Assembly (NCBI RefSeq): GCF_001758785.1
Contig: NZ_LROM01000056.1
Span: forward strand, 1 to 64,000
From: Duganella phyllosphaerae
GTDB taxonomy: Bacteria > Pseudomonadota > Gammaproteobacteria > Burkholderiales > Burkholderiaceae_D
Direction: 5' to 3'
DNA length: 64,000 nucleotides
The notes below the pieces were generated by a model. It saw only the letters and a program-made list of their open reading frames with translations, was not told where the DNA came from and did no database searches. A program made the translations under genes and the position numbers. Below, piece after piece: positions 8,338 through 16,963 of this stretch; the first letter of the stretch is position 1, and each line of letters begins with the position of its first letter.

Positions 8338-11220
8338 TTAAGCGAACTTGCGCTGTTCGCCCGCACCAAACAGGTTGCTGTAGCAGCGACCGCACAGGGA
8401 AGGGTGGTCGGCGTGGCTGCCCACGTCGGCGCGGTAGTGCCAGCAGCGCTCGCACTTCTCGGCCGTCGATGCGGCCACCGCCACCACTTCTTCCGCTTCG
8501 GTCGATACTTCGGTCACCTGCGCGGCCGACGTGATGAACACGAATTTCAGGTCGTCGTCCAGGCTGGCCAGCAGTTTGTACTTGTCACCCGACGCCTTGA
8601 TCGCCAGCTCCGCCTGCAGCGACGAGCCGATCGCGCCCGAGGTGCGCAGGTCTTCCAGCTGCTTGGTGACGTCGGTGCGCACCGTGCGCAGCGCCGTGTA
8701 CTTGGCCAGCAGCGCGCCGGCGTCGGCCTGCTGCGGCAGCTGCCACCAGGTTTGCGTGAAGATGGTCTCGTCGCTGGTGGCGTACGCTTCGGCGCCGGCA
8801 AAGATCGCCCACGCTTCTTCGGCGGTGAACGACAGCGCCGGGGCCATCACGCGCAGCAGGCTTTGCGTGATGTGCCACAGCGCGGTCTGCGCCGAACGGC
8901 GCGCCGGCGAATCGACAGCGGACGTGTACAGGCGGTCCTTCAAGATGTCGAGGTAGAAGCCACCGAGGTCTTCCGAGCAGTAGTTCTGCAGCTTGGAGTA
9001 CACGGGCTGGAACTCGTAGCGGGCGTAGTGCTGGGCGATTTCTTCCTGCAGCGCGGCCATGTTGGCGATCGCGTAGCGGTCGATTTCCAGCATCTGTTCG
9101 ACCGGCACGGCGTGCTGCGCCTGGTCGAAGTCGGACGTGTTGGCCAGCAGGAAGCGCAGCGTGTTGCGGATGCGGCGATACGCTTCGGTCACGCGCTTCA
9201 AGATCTCGTCGGAGATCGACAGCTCGCCGGTGTAGTCGGTGGTGGCAATCCACAGGCGCAGGATGTCGGCACCCAGCGTGTCGGAGATCTTTTGCGGCGC
9301 CAGCGTGTTACCGAGTGACTTCGACATCTTCTTGCCTTCGCCATCGACCGTGAAGCCGTGGGTGAGCAGCGCCTTGTACGGCGGTTTGCCGTCCAACATC
9401 GAGGCGGTCAGCAGCGACGAATGGAACCAGCCGCGGTGCTGGTCCGAGCCTTCCAGGTACAGGTCGGCCGGGAACGCCAGCTGTTCCTTGTGCGAGCCGC
9501 GCAGCACGGTTTGATGGGTCACGCCCGAGTCGAACCACACGTCCAGCGTGTCCTTGTTCTTCTCGTAGCTGGCCGCTTCATCGCCGAGCAGGTCTTTCAG
9601 GTCGAGCGCCAGCCAGGCGTCGATGCCGCCCTGCTCGATGCGCTGGGCGACTTGCTCGAGCAGCTCCGGCGTGCGCGGATGCAGCGCACCGGTTTCCTTG
9701 TGCACGATGAAGGCCATCGGCACACCCCACTGGCGCTGGCGCGACAGGGTCCAGTCGGGACGGTTGGCGATCATGCCGTGCAGGCGCGCCTTGCCCCAGT
9801 CGGGGAAGAATTCGGTTTGCTCGATGCCGGCCAGCGCGGTTTCGCGCAGGGTGGCGCCGCCGTCGGCAGGCGTCACGTCCATGCCCGCGAACCACTGCGA
9901 CGTGGCGCGGTAGATGATCGGGGTTTTATGGCGCCAGCAGTGCATGTAGCTGTGGGCGAACATCTTCAGTTCGAACAGCGCGCCTGCTTCGCGCAGGGCG
10001 TCGCAGATCGGCTTCGAGGCTTCCCAGATGGTCAGGCCGCCGAACAGCGGCAGCGTGGACGCGAATTTGCCGTCGCCCATGACAGGCGTGAGCATCTGCT
10101 CGTCCTTCAGGCCATGCGCGCGGCACGAGATAAAGTCGTCGAGGCCATAGGCCGGCGCCGAGTGCACCACGCCGGTACCGCTCTCGGTGGTCACGTAGTC
10201 GGCCAGGTACACCGGCGACAGGCGGTCGAAGAACGGATCGGCTGCGTGCAGCGGGTGGCGGAAGCTGATGTTTTCCAGCGCCGCGCCCGGGGCGGTGGCA
10301 ATCGTGGTGCCTTCGAGCTTGAAGCGCGCCAGCGACGACTCCACCAGGTCCTGCGCCAGGATCAAGAGCAGTGGCTGGCCGTCACGCTCGGTTTGCACCA
10401 GCGCGTAGGTCACTTCCGGGTTGACGTTGAGCGCCTGGTTGGACGGGATGGTCCACGGGGTGGTGGTCCAGATCACGATGAAGCCGTTCTCGGTCGGCAG
10501 CTGCGGCAGGTTGAAGGCAGCGGCGAGCGAGTCGAACTGGGCGAACTTGAAGCCGACGTCGATGGCCGGATCGCGCTTCTCGTGGTATTCCACTTCCGCC
10601 TCGGCCAGCGCCGACTGGCAGTCGAAGCACCAGTTCACCGGTTTCAGGCCACGGTACACATAGCCTTTTTCCAGCAGCTTGCCGAGCGCGCGCAGTTCGT
10701 CCGCCTCGTTCGAGTAGTTCATGGTCAGGTAAGGGTTCTGCCATTCTCCCAGCACGCCCAGGCGGATGAAGTCCTTGCGCTGGCGGTCCACCTGCTCGAG
10801 CGCGTAGGCGCGGGCCTTGGTCAGCACTTCGGCGGTCGGCAGGTTTTTGCCGTACAGTTTTTCGATCTGGATTTCGATCGGCATGCCGTGGCAATCCCAG
10901 CCCGGTACATACGGTGCGTCGAAGCCGGCCAGCGAGCGCGATTTGATCACCATGTCCTTGAGGATCTTGTTGACCGCGTGGCCCAGGTGGATGTCGCCGT
11001 TGGCATACGGCGGGCCGTCGTGCAGGATGAATTTCGGACGACCGGCAGCAGCCTTGCGCACGCGCTCGTAGATCTTCTTGTCCTGCCATTGCTGCACCCA
11101 GGTGGGCTCGCGCTTGGCCATGTCGCCGCGCATCGGGAACGGGGTTTCGGTCATGTTGACCGGGTATTTGCTCTCTGGCTTCTTGCTGTTTTTAGGGTTG
11201 TCGGATTTTGGATTGGACAT
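8338..11220 (-). CDS. ileS: Isoleucyl-tRNA synthetase
   Basis: A 960-residue class I synthetase that charges tRNA-Ile and edits mischarged valine. The HIGH-type motif is HLGH in [17 protein letters not shown], the KMSKS loop is KMSKSLGN, and the C-terminal zinc finger has four cysteines (CERCWHY and CGRC). Length and domain order match the bacterial type 1 enzyme. The start at MSNPKSDN gives a short polar extension before the conserved [13 protein letters not shown]. Confidence 0.97.
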   Translation of the reverse strand: MSNPKSDNPKNSKKPESKYPVNMTETPFPMRGDMAKREPTWVQQWQDKKIYERVRKAAAGRPKFILHDGPPYANGDIHLGHAVNKILKDMVIKSRSLAGFDAPYVPGWDCHGMPIEIQIEKLYGKNLPTAEVLTKARAYALEQVDRQRKDFIRLGVLGEWQNPYLTMNYSNEADELRALGKLLEKGYVYRGLKPVNWCFDCQSALAEAEVEYHEKRDPAIDVGFKFAQFDSLAAAFNLPQLPTENGFIVIWTTTPWTIPSNQALNVNPEVTYALVQTERDGQPLLLILAQDLVESSLARFKLEGTTIATAPGAALENISFRHPLHAADPFFDRLSPVYLADYVTTESGTGVVHSAPAYGLDDFISCRAHGLKDEQMLTPVMGDGKFASTLPLFGGLTIWEASKPICDALREAGALFELKMFAHSYMHCWRHKTPIIYRATSQWFAGMDVTPADGGATLRETALAGIEQTEFFPDWGKARLHGMIANRPDWTLSRQRQWGVPMAFIVHKETGALHPRTPELLEQVAQRIEQGGIDAWLALDLKDLLGDEAASYEKNKDTLDVWFDSGVTHQTVLRGSHKEQLAFPADLYLEGSDQHRGWFHSSLLTASMLDGKPPYKALLTHGFTVDGEGKKMSKSLGNTLAPQKISDTLGADILRLWIATTDYTGELSISDEILKRVTEAYRRIRNTLRFLLANTSDFDQAQHAVPVEQMLEIDRYAIANMAALQEEIAQHYARYEFQPVYSKLQNYCSEDLGGFYLDILKDRLYTSAVDSPARRSAQTALWHITQSLLRVMAPALSFTAEEAWAIFAGAEAYATSDETIFTQTWWQLPQQADAGALLAKYTALRTVRTDVTKQLEDLRTSGAIGSSLQAELAIKASGDKYKLLASLDDDLKFVFITSAAQVTEVSTEAEEVVAVAASTAEKCERCWHYRADVGSHADHPSLCGRCYSNLFGAGEQRKFA

Positions 11221-11283
11221 GGGATTTCTTCAATAAGATTTCGGGGAATTCGGGGTAGCCGGCGCGCGTAGCTGGTCGCGCGC

Positions 11284-12267
11284 TCAAATTCGGTCGGTGG
11301 CCGAGGTGGCGCCGTCTTTAGCACCGTCGCGCCGGGCGAAATACGCGCGGGCGATGTCGGCGTCACGGTGGATGGCGGCCGTGAGCGTGGGCAGGTCGAC
11401 GTATTTTTCTTCGTCGCGGATCTTTTGCAGAAATTCCACCCGCACCTGCTTGCCGTAGCAGTTCTGTGCGAAGTCGAAAATATGCACCTCGAGCAGCACG
11501 CGGCCGCTGTCGTCCACGGTCGGACGCACGCCGAGGCTGGCCACGGCCGCCAGCGGCTGGTCCGCCAGGCCATGTACCTGGACGATGAAGATGCCCATCA
11601 GGGCGGGGCGGTGCGGCACCCGTAAATTCAGGGTGGGGAAACCCAGCGTGCGGCCGAGCTTCTGGCCATGGATCACGTGGCCGGACATGGCGTACGGGTG
11701 GCCCAGCAGCGCCTCGGCGCGGATAAAGTCGCCTTCAGCCAGCGCGGTGCGCACGGCCGACGACGAGATGCGGGTGGCGCCGTTCATCACGGTGGGCAGT
11801 GTTTCGACGTGGAAGCCGTAGCGTTGGCCCGCTTCCTGCAGCATCTGCACATTGCCGGCGCGGCGCGCGCCGTAGCAAAAGTCGTCGCCCACCATCAGCC
11901 ACTTCACGTGCAGCCCTTCGACCAGCACCTGCTCGGTGAATTGCTGTGGCGTGAGAGCGGCAAACGACGATGAAAAATGTTCGACGATCACGCGGTCGAT
12001 GCCGTTGTCGGACAGCGATTGCAGCTTGTCGCGCAGGTTGGCGATGCGGGCCGGCGCGCGTGTCAGGTCACCCGACTTTTGTGCGAAGAATTCGCGCGGG
12101 TGCGGCTCGAACGTCATCACGGCCGCTTCGAGCCCGAGATCGCCGGCAGCTTCGCGCACGCGGGCCAGCAGGGCCTGGTGGCCCAGGTGGACACCGTCGA
12201 AATTGCCGATCGTGAGTGCGCACGGCGCCCGCGATGCCGCGTTGGGAAGACCTCGAAATACCTTCAT
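11284..12267 (-). CDS. ribF: Bifunctional riboflavin kinase / FAD synthetase
   Basis: The 327-residue enzyme converts riboflavin to FMN and FAD. The N-terminal adenylyltransferase shows GNFDGVHLGHQALL and VGDDFCYGARRAG; the C-terminal kinase shows GHVIHGQKLGRTLGFPTLNL and the FDFAQNCYGK region. It is the first gene of a minus-strand run ribF-ileS-lspA-coaBC-dut, a conserved proteobacterial order. Confidence 0.96.
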   Translation of the reverse strand: MKVFRGLPNAASRAPCALTIGNFDGVHLGHQALLARVREAAGDLGLEAAVMTFEPHPREFFAQKSGDLTRAPARIANLRDKLQSLSDNGIDRVIVEHFSSSFAALTPQQFTEQVLVEGLHVKWLMVGDDFCYGARRAGNVQMLQEAGQRYGFHVETLPTVMNGATRISSSAVRTALAEGDFIRAEALLGHPYAMSGHVIHGQKLGRTLGFPTLNLRVPHRPALMGIFIVQVHGLADQPLAAVASLGVRPTVDDSGRVLLEVHIFDFAQNCYGKQVRVEFLQKIRDEEKYVDLPTLTAAIHRDADIARAYFARRDGAKDGATSATDRI

Positions 12268-12345
12268 GGGATTATGCTGGAACTGGCGCTAAATGGAAGA
12301 TTATACGTGAGCGGGGGGGAGGGTGGAAAAGATGCAAAAAAGATG

Positions 12346-12381
12346 AAAAAAAAGCGCTGTTTGCCGGAGCAAACGGCGCTT
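12346..12381 (-). terminator. Intrinsic terminator for the tonB operon
   Basis: On the minus strand AAGCGCCGTTTGC-TCCG-GCAAACAGCGCTT forms a 13-bp stem followed by a run of eight T. It lies about 130 bases downstream of the last gene of the tonB-exbBDD-TPR run, beyond a hairpin repeat. Confidence 0.85.
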
Positions 12382-12390
12382 CATTTATCT

Positions 12391-12514
12391 TAAGGGACTC
12401 TCTAAAACCGTAGCGAGCGGCTGGATATCGTCTTGAGTAGCGCAAGCGTACATGAGTACGCTGAGCAACGGAAAGGCGATAGGCAGTCGCGCAGTAGGTT
12501 TTAGAAGTTCCTTA
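12391..12514. repeat. Nested-hairpin interspersed repeat, copy A
   Basis: A 124-bp unit whose ends are imperfect inverted repeats (TAAGGGACTCTCTAAAACC against GGTTTTAGAAGTTCCTTA). Inside are two further nested pairs: TATCGTCTT with AAGGCGATA, and AGCGTAC-atga-GTACGCT at the centre. A second copy with the same core but different outer arms lies at 32561-32679. The right edge supplies the stop codon of the TPR gene. Confidence 0.75.
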
Positions 12515-13732
12515 CGAGTGGTTCAGGCTGATGGTCCAGTAACGGGCCAGGTCAGCGGTCCCGTCCGTGCCTTTGACCGTCTTGAAGGTGGACAGTGCAG
12601 CAGCTTTCTTGCCGGCGACCGATTGCGCGATACCGTAATGCAGCTTGATCGCTTCCGGATTGCGGCCGGTGCCCAGTTTGACAGCCTGGTCCATCAGGGC
12701 CAGGCCCTTGTCGGCTTTACCATCGGACACCAGGGCATAGCCCAGGTTGGCCAATGCGTCGGCATCCTTGGCTTTGACTGCTTCAGCTTCGGCAGCGGCC
12801 AGCTTGCCAGCGAACTCGGCCTGGGTCTTGGTGGCCAGGTCTTTCAGGCGCTGGTGGCGCGGTGCGTCGGTACCGGTGCCCAGGGCGCCTTTTTTGTAGC
12901 CTTCGTTGATGATTTTCAGCGCTTCAGCTGGATTGCCGGCTTGCAGTGCCAGCTGGCTCATTTCCATGTATTCGGAAGGCTTGCTCAGCAGGCCATTGGC
13001 CAGGCGCAAGCGCAATACGTCGAGCGACAGCGTGGACGAGTAGCCAGGCTTGGCTTGTACGCGTTGCAGCAGGTCGGCCCAGGTCTGTGGCTTCGGATAG
13101 CTCGCTGCCATGCGTTCCAGGGTCTGCACGTAACCGGCCTTGTCGTTCTGCTTGAGCTGGATGTTGGCCAGCATGCCCAGTTGGGCTTCGTTCAGGTTCT
13201 TTTGCGACGACAGTTCCTTGGCTGCTTCAGCGTACTTGCCGCTGATGTAGTAGGTCTGGATCAGCAGTTCCTTCATGGCGCCGTCGTTGGGATTGTCCTT
13301 GAGTGCGCGGTTGATCCAGGTGATCGCTTTTGGGTAGTCCTTGATGCGGTAGTAGATACCGGCCAGGGCCTGGGTGAATTTCGGTTGTTCGGCAGCGGAC
13401 AGCTTGCCGGAATTGATCACGCTTTCGAAGGCTTTGGCGGCCGTGTCGTAATCGCCTGCGGCCGACGCGGCGGAGGCGCGCGTGCGTTCGATCAGGTACG
13501 TGTCGTTGGCGGATTTGTTACCGACCGAGTCGGTTTTGCGCAGTTCTGCGAGTGCTTCCTTGTTTTTTCCTGCCGCAGCCAGTTTCTGTGCTTCCTGCAA
13601 TGGTTTGCCGATTTCAGCACGCACTGTTTCGGCCGCGAAGGCAACCGACGAAAAACCTGCCAGGGGAGCTGCTGCAGTAAAACCAATAGCGGCCATTACC
13701 AGGCCGAGATGAGCGAGACGAAACTTGGTCAT
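12512..13732 (-). CDS. TPR-repeat protein of the TonB operon
   Basis: A 406-residue protein with an N-terminal export signal (hydrophobic stretch LGLVMAAIGFTAAAPLAG, then AFAAE) and tetratricopeptide-like helices (YYRIKDYPKAITWINRALKDNPND, YYISGKYAEAAKELSSQ, ALQAGNPAEALKIINEGYKKG). The start MTKFRLAH has an upstream AGAAAG. As the last gene of tonB-exbB-exbD-exbD it probably forms a periplasmic accessory for a TonB-dependent uptake system; TPR genes in this place are common in related bacteria, with no defined molecular role. Its stop lies inside a repeat element, so the last residues (SLNHS) derive from the repeat edge. Confidence 0.8.
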   Translation of the reverse strand: MTKFRLAHLGLVMAAIGFTAAAPLAGFSSVAFAAETVRAEIGKPLQEAQKLAAAGKNKEALAELRKTDSVGNKSANDTYLIERTRASAASAAGDYDTAAKAFESVINSGKLSAAEQPKFTQALAGIYYRIKDYPKAITWINRALKDNPNDGAMKELLIQTYYISGKYAEAAKELSSQKNLNEAQLGMLANIQLKQNDKAGYVQTLERMAASYPKPQTWADLLQRVQAKPGYSSTLSLDVLRLRLANGLLSKPSEYMEMSQLALQAGNPAEALKIINEGYKKGALGTGTDAPRHQRLKDLATKTQAEFAGKLAAAEAEAVKAKDADALANLGYALVSDGKADKGLALMDQAVKLGTGRNPEAIKLHYGIAQSVAGKKAAALSTFKTVKGTDGTADLARYWTISLNHS

Positions 13733-13803
13733 GGGTAAGTTTTCTTTCTTCAAAATGCGAAATAGGCAGGAATGGTCCTGCCTATCGTTGAACATAGAAC
13801 TAA

Positions 13804-14232
13804 TTATTGGAACTGTTCGTTGCCGACCAGGCCAATCTTGGTCACGCCGAGGCGCTGAGCCGAAGCCATAACACCAGCCACAACCTTGTACTCAACCAGC
13901 TTGTTCGGACGCAGATGCACTTCCGGCTGATCAGGTTGCGCTGCGACATCAGCCAGTTTCGCTTCCAGGGTACCGCGGTCAGGAATGACGTTGTTATCCC
14001 ACAGAATCGTACCGTCGAAGTCGACGTCAATCGTGATGACCACTGGTTCCTTGGTCGATGGCGGCGGCGTACCGACCGGCATGTTCAAGTTCACCGAGTG
14101 GTTGGCTTTCGGAATCGTAATGATCAGCATGATAATCAGCACCAACATCACATCGATGAGGGGCGTCATATTCATTTCCATCATTGGTTCCGGATCCGCG
14201 CCTGCGGATGGGGAGCCGACATTCATACTCAT
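13804..14232 (-). CDS. exbD: ExbD/TolR-family biopolymer transport protein, second copy
   Basis: 142 residues: short cytoplasmic N-terminus, one helix and a periplasmic domain. The proton-carrying aspartate is D27 in MTPLIDVMLVL. Together with ExbB it uses the proton motive force to energise TonB. It is 36% or so different at a glance from the neighbouring exbD copy (percent not computed), suggesting an old duplication. Confidence 0.93.
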   Translation of the reverse strand: MSMNVGSPSAGADPEPMMEMNMTPLIDVMLVLIIMLIITIPKANHSVNLNMPVGTPPPSTKEPVVITIDVDFDGTILWDNNVIPDRGTLEAKLADVAAQPDQPEVHLRPNKLVEYKVVAGVMASAQRLGVTKIGLVGNEQFQ

Positions 14233-14292
14233 GATGTTTCCTTTTTAGAAGGGCAGGCCTGGAGACCAGGCCTGCGCGGTGCACGGGTGGGT

Positions 14293-14721
14293 TTAACCCC
14301 GGTCAGGCGGTTCGGTGATGAAACCGACCTTCTGAATACCAGCGCGCTGGGTCGTGTAAATGACTTTGCCGATCGATTCGTAGCGTGTTTCTTGGTCGCC
14401 ACGAACGTGAACTTCCGGCTGCGGCAATTTCACGGCCTCCACCTTCAGAAAATCGAACAACTCATTAGTGTCCCGCATTTTCTTCTGATTCCAGTAGATG
14501 TCGCCATCCTTGCTTACCACAATGTTGACATCTTCCGGTTTGGTCTGAATAACCTGGTTGTTTTCTTCTGGCAGCTTGATCTTGATCAGCTTCAGAACAA
14601 CCGGGCTCGTGATCAGGAAGATAATCAGCAGAACCAACATGATGTCCACGAGGGGCGTCGTGTTGATTTCTGACATGACTTGATCTTCGTCTCCGCTATC
14701 GGAGCCTACGGACATCGACAT
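14293..14721 (-). CDS. exbD: ExbD/TolR-family biopolymer transport protein, first copy
   Basis: 142 residues with the same plan as its downstream paralogue; the key aspartate is D26 in TTPLVDIMLVLL, and the periplasmic part holds EVHVRGDQETRYESIGKVI. The start codon lies 6 bases from the exbB stop. Two exbD genes in one operon are known from Xanthomonas and some Oxalobacteraceae, where one copy can be specialised for particular receptors. Confidence 0.93.
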   Translation of the reverse strand: MSMSVGSDSGDEDQVMSEINTTPLVDIMLVLLIIFLITSPVVLKLIKIKLPEENNQVIQTKPEDVNIVVSKDGDIYWNQKKMRDTNELFDFLKVEAVKLPQPEVHVRGDQETRYESIGKVIYTTQRAGIQKVGFITEPPDRG

Positions 14722-14727
14722 GATTAA

Positions 14728-15666
14728 TTACCCAATCTTTTTAGCGGCCATACGGGCAGCGTCGGAGGTGGACATTGCGCCCGAGATCAGCACGGAGTGA
14801 ACGTCGGCCGAGAACGAACGGACATCTTCCATCGCGGTTTTGTTACGACGTACCAGCCAGTTGTAACCCAGAACGGCAGGAACCGCCACGAACAGACCGA
14901 AAGCGGTCATGATCAGTGCTTCACCGACTGGACCGGCAACCTTGTCGATCGATGCGTTACCCGACATGCCGATGGCGATCAGTGCATTGTAGATACCCCA
15001 AACGGTACCGAACAGACCGATGAACGGTGCGGTCGAACCAACGGTTGCCAGGAACGACAGGCCGTCTTGCAGACGCGATTGAACTTTGTCAACAGCGCGC
15101 TGGATCGACATGGTCACCCAGGTCGACAGGTCGATTTGTTCCAGCAGGGCGCCGTCGTGGTGCACGGTAGCCTTGGTGCCGGTTTCAGCGATGAAGCGGA
15201 ATGGCGAGCCTTCTTTCAACGAAGCCGAACCTGCGGCGATCGACGAAGCTTTCCAGAACTTGGCGCTGGTTTCTTTCGATTGCTTGAAGATCTTCTGCTG
15301 GTCGATCAGTTTGACGATGATGATGTACCACGAACCCATCGACATGATGGTCAGGATGATCAGGGTAGCGCGCGAAACGAAGCCGCCGTCCCAAACTGCT
15401 TTGAAGCCGTATGGGTTTTCAACTTCTTCGTGGCCGGCTGCGCCGTGGGCTGCTGGTGCTGGTGCTGCTGCATCGGTTGCTGGGGCTGCTGGAGCTGCTG
15501 CATCGGCCGCTGGAGCCGCTGGTGCTGCTGCCGCATCCGCTGCTGGTGCCGAGGCTGCAGGGGCAGTCTCTTGTGCGTAAGCTGGTGCGCTGACCAGGGC
15601 GGCGGTTGCCGTCATGGAGAACATTACAGCGGCCAGTACAGCGGACAAACGGGTATTCTTAAACAT
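14728..15666 (-). CDS. exbB: ExbB/MotA/TolQ-family proton channel protein
   Basis: A 312-residue protein, longer than E. coli ExbB (244). The start MFKNTRLSAV follows GGAGGAAGC. The N-terminus has a signal-like helix and an Ala/Pro-rich low-complexity stretch (about 35-75, repeats of APAADAA) before the channel part with helices at about 95-115, 205-230 and 245-270 (PFIGLFGTVWGIYNALIAIG is the conserved channel motif). The extended periplasmic N-terminus is seen in a subset of ExbB proteins. Confidence 0.93.
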   Translation of the reverse strand: MFKNTRLSAVLAAVMFSMTATAALVSAPAYAQETAPAASAPAADAAAAPAAPAADAAAPAAPATDAAAPAPAAHGAAGHEEVENPYGFKAVWDGGFVSRATLIILTIMSMGSWYIIIVKLIDQQKIFKQSKETSAKFWKASSIAAGSASLKEGSPFRFIAETGTKATVHHDGALLEQIDLSTWVTMSIQRAVDKVQSRLQDGLSFLATVGSTAPFIGLFGTVWGIYNALIAIGMSGNASIDKVAGPVGEALIMTAFGLFVAVPAVLGYNWLVRRNKTAMEDVRSFSADVHSVLISGAMSTSDAARMAAKKIG

Positions 15667-15754
15667 GCTTCCTCCAAATTGATAAATAATCAGATCGCTG
15701 AACGTAATTGACAACGAAACTTACTTAAGTTGAGACGGTGCTGCTGCCTCGCTT

Positions 15755-16420
15755 TTACTCCAGCTTCCAGAGATATTGCATCGTCATCCACGCTTCTGTC
15801 GGCTTGCCGTCCGTCAGACCCGGTTTGAATTTGCACTTGCTGATACCAACAACTGCTGCCTTGTCCAGATCACGGAAACCCGAGGTTTTCACGATTTTGG
15901 AGTCGGCGACACGGCCATCGGTAGCAATCAGGAACGACAACGTCACCGTACCCGTTTCTTCGTTACGCAGCGACGATTTCGGCCACTCTGGCAAAGCGCA
16001 GGTGGAGAAGTCGGCGACTGCTGCCACGTTCGGTGGACCCGAGCGTGCAGGTGGTGCTGGCGGCGCCGTTGGTGCCGGCGGCGCCTTCACGATTTCCTTC
16101 GACGGCGGCGCCACATTGGTCGCATTCTGCAGGACGTTTTGTGGCGGCGGCGGTTGCTGCACGTTCACCTCGACTGGCGGGATGAATGGCGGCGGTGGAG
16201 CCTTCATTTCCGGCGGAGGTGGCGGTGGTGGGAGTTCCTTTGGAGGAGGAGGTGCTACTTCCTCGATGATCTTGGTCTCCACTGGAGCCACCATCTTGGC
16301 TACCAGGCGTGTGCCCAGGCCCGAAATGATCCCCCAAGCTACCAGGATGTGCAACAAAACGACAATGGTAATGCCTGTAAAGTTTTTCCCGGTACTTTTT
16401 TCGTTGTGCGTGAAATTCAT
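15755..16420 (-). CDS. tonB: TonB energy-transducing protein
   Basis: 221 residues. One N-terminal membrane helix (GITIVVLLHILVAWGIISGL, about 17-36), a proline-rich spacer (PPPPKELPPPPPPPEMKAPPPP region) that spans the periplasm, and a C-terminal TonB domain (residues 140-221) ending LWKLE. The start MNFTHNEKS is chosen because GGAG lies nine bases upstream. It heads the operon tonB-exbB-exbD-exbD-TPR; no TonB-dependent receptor is adjacent. Confidence 0.93.
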   Translation of the reverse strand: MNFTHNEKSTGKNFTGITIVVLLHILVAWGIISGLGTRLVAKMVAPVETKIIEEVAPPPPKELPPPPPPPEMKAPPPPFIPPVEVNVQQPPPPQNVLQNATNVAPPSKEIVKAPPAPTAPPAPPARSGPPNVAAVADFSTCALPEWPKSSLRNEETGTVTLSFLIATDGRVADSKIVKTSGFRDLDKAAVVGISKCKFKPGLTDGKPTEAWMTMQYLWKLE

Positions 16421-16832
16421 GCCTGCTTTCTCCAATACCAACTCTTTTTGTTGCTACTAAACCCCAAAATGGCGACATAAAACAACAGCCGCATCCGGGA
16501 CGTCGGCGAATTATACATACGAATTCTTGATTTTACATAGAATTTTCATCCCTAAAACCGGTTAAATTTCATCGGCTTTTGCTGCGTGTTAGCGCTCCCT
16601 TTGCACCAATATAGTACACGGGACCGCCCCTTGCAGCGCACAATTGGGGCAAGCCCCTCAGTGACATTACTTAGTTTTCCCTTAAGCGCATTTGCGGAAT
16701 TTTATGCGTGTAACTTTACTACGCGCAGTTGATAATTCGGTCGCAGATGTTTCTTAAGTGAAACTACAAGTTACCCGGCACCGCAAAATGGTGCGGAAAG
16801 AAGTTGACTTCCTTCTGCGGCCATGCACTCCT
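16421..16832 (-). promoter_or_regulatory. AT-rich control region upstream of tonB
   Basis: About 410 bases without a credible gene. On the minus strand a TATAAT hexamer occurs at 16515-16510 (90 bases from the tonB start) preceded by AT-rich sequence; the -35 match is poor. A tonB operon promoter in this stretch is expected because the upstream spoVR transcript ends at a strong terminator just before it. No clear Fur-box could be read by eye. Confidence 0.4.
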
Positions 16833-16876
16833 AAAAAAAGAAACCGGGTGTCGAAGCTTGCGCTTCAGAACCCGGT
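16833..16876 (-). terminator. Intrinsic terminator of the prkA-yeaH-spoVR operon
   Basis: Read on the minus strand: ACCGGGT, inner GAAGC-GCAA-GCTTC, ACCCGGT, then TTC and seven T. The two-part stem with a GCAA tetraloop and U-tract lies 88 bases after the spoVR stop. Confidence 0.88.
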
Positions 16877-16963
16877 CTCTTCCATGCAAGAGCCGTGCCC
16901 GTTTCCGGGCCCGTTCATGCCTAGCATAACAAGCACACTATAGAGATGTCCTACAGTTGTCAG

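Noticed and set aside
9358-11271. Plus-strand open frame of 637 codons opposite ileS
   Set aside because: Antisense shadow of a GC-rich essential gene; no recognisable domain.
14728-15666. Flagellar MotA
   Set aside because: The MotA/TolQ/ExbB channel motif is shared, but tonB and two exbD genes flank it, and a true MotA-type gene is found in the flagellar cluster.
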